A stretch of DNA of 5,261 nt, taken from Desulfobacterales bacterium. GTDB lineage: Bacteria; Desulfobacterota; Desulfobacteria; Desulfobacterales; Desulfosalsimonadaceae. Under the pieces are notes generated by a model that made no database searches, was not told the DNA's origin, and worked only from the letters and a program-made list of their open reading frames with translations. Position numbers and translations under genes: made by a program. Positions within the stretch are counted from its first letter, which is position 1, and each line of letters starts with the position of its first letter. The DNA lies in the NCBI GenBank assembly GCA_029933295.1, contig JAOZOL010000189.1:1-5261 (forward strand), written 5' to 3'. Below are positions 5,168 through 5,261 of this stretch, piece by piece.

Positions 5168-5261
5168 ATGAATCAGGGAATTCAAGAATTTTTAGACGAA
5201 CGTAAGGAATTATGGCTGGGGAGCAGAGTCAAGAAAAGAATGTCCGATGATGAGGTCGCTG
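5168..5261 (+). CDS. cas8f: Type I-F Csy complex large subunit Cas8f (Csy1), N-terminal fragment
   Basis: The first 31 codons are visible (MNQGIQEFLDERKELWLGSR and on, then the window ends). The IQEFLDERKELWL stretch followed by MSDDE resembles Csy1 N-termini, which begin with an IxxFLxERKxxxL helix. The position after cas2-3 fits the I-F gene order cas1, cas2-3, csy1, csy2, csy3, csy4. Csy1 reads the PAM and caps the 5' handle end of the crRNA in the surveillance complex, so it would be needed for the guide-mediated repression proposed for the promoter upstream. Too little is present to check functional residues. Confidence 0.8.
   Translation, partial: MNQGIQEFLDERKELWLGSRVKKRMSDDEVA

Overview
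The window carries the adaptation end of a type I-F (Yersinia/Csy type) CRISPR-Cas locus, read left to right on the + strand. It contains the 3' tail of an unrecognised gene, a structured non-coding stretch of about 400 bp, complete cas1, a complete cas2-cas3 fusion, a 427-bp regulatory interval holding one small gene, and the first 31 codons of cas8f (csy1). Cas1 and Cas2/3 look intact, with their catalytic motifs present. The organism cannot be named. Type I-F, the I-F repeat type, strong AGGAGG ribosome sites, sigma70-like promoter boxes and moderate GC suggest a Gram-negative bacterium, most likely a proteobacterium. The window has no ordinary CRISPR array; one may lie outside it.

The most interesting part is 4741-5167, between cas2-3 and csy1, where cas genes normally follow closely. 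Two copies of the I-F repeat lie here on the - strand (4799-4826 and 4753-4780), separated by only 18 nt instead of the usual 32. The first keeps the hairpin and the CTTAGAAA 5' handle; the second keeps the hairpin but has a decayed handle region. A good - strand promoter (TTGACA, 16 bp, TATAGT) would start transcription at the first repeat. The 18-nt spacer matches a site 97 bp away (4879-4895) at 16 of its first 17 positions. The single mismatch is at guide position 12, one of the every-sixth bases that do not pair in Cascade-type complexes. The matched site is directly flanked by the I-F PAM (CC on the protospacer strand), and that PAM abuts the -35 box of a + strand promoter (TTGACA, 17 bp, TATTTT). 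This is the architecture of a CreA/CreR-type guide: a degenerate crRNA that directs the Csy complex to silence a promoter rather than an invader.

The promoter under this control drives a 41-codon gene with a near-perfect Shine-Dalgarno sequence, followed by csy1. The small gene is enclosed by a 16-bp inverted repeat whose left arm begins at the predicted transcription start. Two readings fit. In one, the small gene is a CreT-like addiction toxin that is expressed if the Csy complex is lost. In the other, the guide mainly autoregulates the csy operon. They are not exclusive. The CreTA/CreR class is known from other CRISPR systems; this arrangement and this small protein are, as far as I can tell from sequence alone, a candidate new instance.

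The region before cas1 contains a 115-bp imperfect inverted repeat with an ATGCC pentamer run in its right half, plus weak terminator and promoter candidates.
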